A DNA stretch of 64,000 nucleotides from an uncultured Gammaproteobacteria bacterium (lineage in GTDB: Bacteria; Pseudomonadota; Gammaproteobacteria; UBA6429; Thiohalophilaceae), in assembly GCA_937967995.1 (NCBI GenBank), contig CALBTB010000009.1:558001-622000 (forward strand), read 5' to 3'. Position 1 is the stretch's first letter, and every line of letters begins with the position of its first letter. This document shows, piece after piece, positions 61,750 to 64,000 of this stretch. The position numbers and the translations under genes were made by a program. Under the pieces are notes generated by a model. The model did no database searches. It was not told the origin of the DNA and saw only the letters and a program-made list of their open reading frames with translations.

Positions 61750-63203
61750 GGCGCCACCTTATTTGTTACGTTTTGTTCATTCCAGACCCGACCCAGCAAC
61801 AAATTAAGATTGGAATAGGTCCGCGCCAGCTCCAGGCGCTGGTTTTCATAAGCCAGCCGACTCGCATTGAGTGCATTTTCAAAGTCAATCACTTCGTTGG
61901 TATCCGCCCTGCCGTCCCTGTAACGCTTTAACACATCATCCATTTTCTTTTTCTCCACCTGCAGGCGTTGCCGGTTACTTTTTACTGATAACTGGCTGAA
62001 GCGAATCTGCTCGATCAGTCCGTGTACCGTGTACTCGAGATCATGCCGGGCTTTGTCCAGTTGTTCCCGGGCAATGTCTTTTTGCAACATTGACTGGTAG
62101 AGACTTGCATCAAATCCACGCTTGTCCAGGTCATACTGATATTCCAGTCTGGCGGCACCGGCCCACTCTTCATCACTGACACTGCCAGATTGCGTGTCAC
62201 CACTGGAGGTCCTGGCACCAATTGACAGGACAACATCGAGTTGCTCCTGCCTGGCATCCTTCGCTAAGGCAATATTGGCATCAGCCAGGTTTAACTGTGA
62301 TTCATAAAAGGCAATCTGGGGGTCACGCGACTGAACAAGTTGTGTAATTCGGTTCTGATCAGACAACTCCTGAATTTCCCGGTACTGTGAGCTGAGGATG
62401 AAGTCACGATTCAAGGGCGCACCGGTGAGGCGATTAATTTCCGATTTCTGGCGCGACCAGGCAACCAGCAGGTTATCACGTTGTGCAAGTAAACCATCCA
62501 GTTGCGCCTGTACGATAAGCAGATCTTTTTGTTCGGCCAGTCCCAGTTGCCTGTTCCTGTTGATGAATGCTTTTAATTTGCGAGCACGATCAATCGACTT
62601 ATTCGCATCCTCGATTCGCATGTGTGTGACAGCGGCATCGAAATACAGGTTTATCGCCTGCTGCACCAGACTATCTATCTGCTGAATCTGGCTTGCGGTT
62701 TGCGATTGCAGGCCGGATTCCGCCGTCACCAGACCCTGAGAATACGCCGGGTTACCGTCACCACGACCAAACGGAATTCGCCATTGCAGATCCAGCCGGG
62801 TACGCTCCGACGGGTTGGCTGCAAACGGACTGAAACTGGTGGAACTGTCTTCATAAGTGTACTGCCCCTGCACATCAAACCGGGTTCCCGACTTATATTG
62901 CCTGCCGACTCCCACACCGGCTTCAAACCGATCACTGGGAGAATCAATAAACGAGACATCATGAGAAACACCGGTTTGCGCTGACAACACCCAGCCTAAC
63001 TGGCTTTCAATTTTGGCGAACTCATTGCCTGATTTTTCGATTTCCTTTGCCGCAATGGAAATCGAGGCATAGTTCTGCATGATCTGTTGCACCATGTCGT
63101 TGACATGTAAAACACCCGGGTCTGGCATGTCCTTGCTATGAACCAGACCGGATACGAACCCAACGCAGGCGAGAAAAAATATGAGGGTCAACTTATGCAA
63201 CAT
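61746..63203 (-). CDS. TolC-family outer-membrane efflux protein
   Basis: From ATG 63203 the protein has 485 residues: a signal peptide (MLHKLTLIFFLACVGFVSGL, cleavage about residue 22) and the long alternating helices of outer-membrane efflux proteins. Repeated motifs include RSEIANE-like ITSRARKL-type coiled coils and LVTAESGLQSQTASQIQQID. The signal peptide and adjacent RND gene make it the outer-membrane channel of this pump. A longer start to 63278 is not supported. Its ATG lies one base after the tetR stop (TGATATG). Confidence 0.88.
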   Translation of the reverse strand: MLHKLTLIFFLACVGFVSGLVHSKDMPDPGVLHVNDMVQQIMQNYASISIAAKEIEKSGNEFAKIESQLGWVLSAQTGVSHDVSFIDSPSDRFEAGVGVGRQYKSGTRFDVQGQYTYEDSSTSFSPFAANPSERTRLDLQWRIPFGRGDGNPAYSQGLVTAESGLQSQTASQIQQIDSLVQQAINLYFDAAVTHMRIEDANKSIDRARKLKAFINRNRQLGLAEQKDLLIVQAQLDGLLAQRDNLLVAWSRQKSEINRLTGAPLNRDFILSSQYREIQELSDQNRITQLVQSRDPQIAFYESQLNLADANIALAKDARQEQLDVVLSIGARTSSGDTQSGSVSDEEWAGAARLEYQYDLDKRGFDASLYQSMLQKDIAREQLDKARHDLEYTVHGLIEQIRFSQLSVKSNRQRLQVEKKKMDDVLKRYRDGRADTNEVIDFENALNASRLAYENQRLELARTYSNLNLLLGRVWNEQNVTNKVAP

Positions 63204-63204
63204 A

Positions 63205-63852
63205 TCAGTCTTTTCCTTTTGCACTGATGCCGTCAAAGAAGAAATTAATGTGTGAGCGAATATAGTCTTCGACATCATAAGTTTGGCTATCGAATGGTGC
63301 TAACGATTTTTCCCAGATGACCGCGAAGACCAGCGGTGCAATCAGCAGGCGCGAGGCACTGTTGGGATCGCATGTCCTGAACTCACCCTGCTCGATGCCT
63401 TTCTGTATCGCGTCTGTCATGATCTTTCTTGCCCGACTGACAACATTTTTCACGTAAAAACGTGCCAGCTCGGGAAAGTTCGCGGCTTCAGACACCATCA
63501 ATTTTGGTATACCCGCCAGGCGAGTTTTGCCAATGACGTTCCACCAGTTATTGATCATGTGGGTCAGGAGTTCCTGCTGGCTGCCGGTAAAGCTGGCCGC
63601 ATGTTGCTCGGCCTTTTCGACTTCCGGAATGATGATCTGTTGCACCACAGCACGAAACAGATCTTCCTTGCTGCGAAAGTACAGATACAGGGTTCCCTTG
63701 GAGATGCCGGCCCGCTTTGCCACATCTTCAAGACGCGTGGCATTGAAGCCACTGGTTACGAACAGATCGAGGGCGGCTTCAATGATCTCACCCGGGCGCG
63801 CCTCCTTGCGGCGTCGCCAGCGACATGGTTCCCTGCGGTGCATTGATTTCAT
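63205..63852 (-). CDS. TetR/AcrR-family transcriptional repressor
   Basis: This is a dimeric DNA-binding regulator, probably repressing this efflux operon. The 215-residue protein has a basic N-terminus. A TetR helix-turn-helix follows (EIIEAALDLFVTSGFNATRLEDVAKRAGISKGTLYLYF in overall pattern, with GISKGTLYLYFRSKEDLF the recognition region), and then a helical ligand domain to the C-terminus. It has two possible ATG starts (63852 and 63843). The perfect palindrome 3 bp upstream of 63852 favours the later one or a near-leaderless message. Confidence 0.92.
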   Translation of the reverse strand: MKSMHRREPCRWRRRKEARPGEIIEAALDLFVTSGFNATRLEDVAKRAGISKGTLYLYFRSKEDLFRAVVQQIIIPEVEKAEQHAASFTGSQQELLTHMINNWWNVIGKTRLAGIPKLMVSEAANFPELARFYVKNVVSRARKIMTDAIQKGIEQGEFRTCDPNSASRLLIAPLVFAVIWEKSLAPFDSQTYDVEDYIRSHINFFFDGISAKGKD

Positions 63853-63855
63853 GGA

Positions 63856-63889
63856 ATATTAAATAACTGACCGGTCAGTTATTTAATAT
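63856..63889. promoter_or_regulatory. 34-bp perfect palindromic operator of the tetR-tolC-RND operon
   Basis: The half-site ATATTAAATAACTGACC is followed by its exact inverse complement GGTCAGTTATTTAATAT, giving 17 bp on each side with no spacer or mismatch. The TGACCGGTCA core is of the type bound by TetR-family regulators. It overlaps the -10 hexamer and the expected start site, so a bound repressor would block the promoter. Confidence 0.85.
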
Positions 63890-63913
63890 AGCGCGGACAT
63901 GCCGGTTCAGCAA
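63885..63913 (-). promoter_or_regulatory. sigma-70 promoter of the tetR-tolC-RND operon
   Basis: On the minus strand TTGCTG (63908-63913), a 17-bp spacer and TATATT (63885-63890) form a promoter whose -10 is five of six consensus. The -10 lies at the edge of the palindrome and transcription would start near 63878, inside it. Confidence 0.62.
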
Positions 63914-63930
63914 TAGAAATCTGGACGTTT

Positions 63931-64000
63931 TCAGACTGTCGTGGCAGCGGTCAGGACTGGTTGCTCTGTCGGTTGCTGTCCCTGCAACACAGCTTCGTGC
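63931..64000 (-). CDS. possible 3' end of an upstream gene
   Basis: A minus-strand frame is open from base 63999 to a TGA at 63931-63933, reading HEAVLQGQQPTEQPV and ending ATTV. It has a Gln/Pro/Thr-rich tail like many proteins, and only 22 residues are visible. It may be the end of a gene on the same strand upstream of tetR, or an open frame by chance. I cannot name it. Whether it is the missing periplasmic adaptor of the RND pump is open. Confidence 0.3.
   Translation of the reverse strand, partial: HEAVLQGQQPTEQPVLTAATTV

Noticed and set aside
1..64000. CRISPR arrays, tRNA or rRNA genes, insertion sequences, prophage.
   Set aside because: No regularly spaced repeats, no tRNA-like cloverleaf or rRNA sequence, and no transposase or integrase frames were seen on either strand.

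Overview
The window is chromosomal DNA of a Gram-negative gammaproteobacterium. Two syntenic housekeeping blocks, joined here as they are in Pseudomonas-like genomes, fill the first 43 kb. They are rpoS-nlpD-yqaA-pcm-surE / truD-ispF-ispD-ftsB-eno-kdsA-pyrG-tilS-accA-dnaE-rnhB, and lpxA-fabZ-lpxD-skp-bamA-rseP-dxr-cdsA-uppS-frr-pyrH-tsf-rpsB with divergent map-glnD and a dapC-dapD-yffB-dapE cluster. The gene set and order fit Gammaproteobacteria outside the Enterobacterales. A gnnA-gnnB pair beside lpxB recalls Acidithiobacillus and other sulfur or chemolithotrophic lineages, but the genus cannot be fixed from the sequence alone. No rRNA, tRNA, CRISPR array or insertion sequence was seen.

Region 1-19 kb is almost all minus strand. 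It holds stress sigma factor (rpoS, truncated by the window start), cell-separation and repair functions (nlpD, pcm, surE), isoprenoid synthesis (ispD/F), glycolysis (eno), KDO synthesis (kdsA), CTP synthesis, tRNA modification (truD, tilS), fatty-acid initiation (accA) and replication (dnaE, rnhB). A plus-strand Smr gene and a chemoreceptor gene, the latter behind a sigma-28-like promoter, interrupt it at 3.8-5.7 kb.

Region 19-35 kb is the outer-membrane biogenesis and translation block. Inside it, gnnA-gnnB-lpxB lies on the opposite strand and converges on lpxA with a 4-bp overlap. This predicts a lipid A built on 2,3-diamino-2,3-dideoxyglucose (amide-linked acyl chains), made by GnnA/GnnB and then LpxA, LpxD and LpxB. 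bamA, skp and rseP serve outer-membrane assembly and sigma-E signalling.

Region 35-52 kb carries map-glnD, a VOC protein and a DMT transporter, lysine/meso-DAP genes, tsaB-yoaA with a PD-(D/E)xK-like small protein, PBP1B with an LpoP-like TPR lipoprotein activator, a LemA/GIDE membrane pair and a NlpC/P60 lipoprotein.

Region 52.9-58.6 kb is the most unusual part. It is a compact plus-strand operon encoding a small beta-rich protein, a cytoplasmic HEAT-repeat Ser/Thr kinase, two PilT-family ATPases and an FHA-domain protein. It looks like a self-contained phosphorylation module controlling pilus-type motors, with no pilus structural genes beside it. The window ends with a tetR-tolC-RND efflux operon that has no adaptor gene between its members and is preceded by a perfect 34-bp palindromic operator overlapping the promoter. 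Residue positions and promoter spacings were counted by hand.
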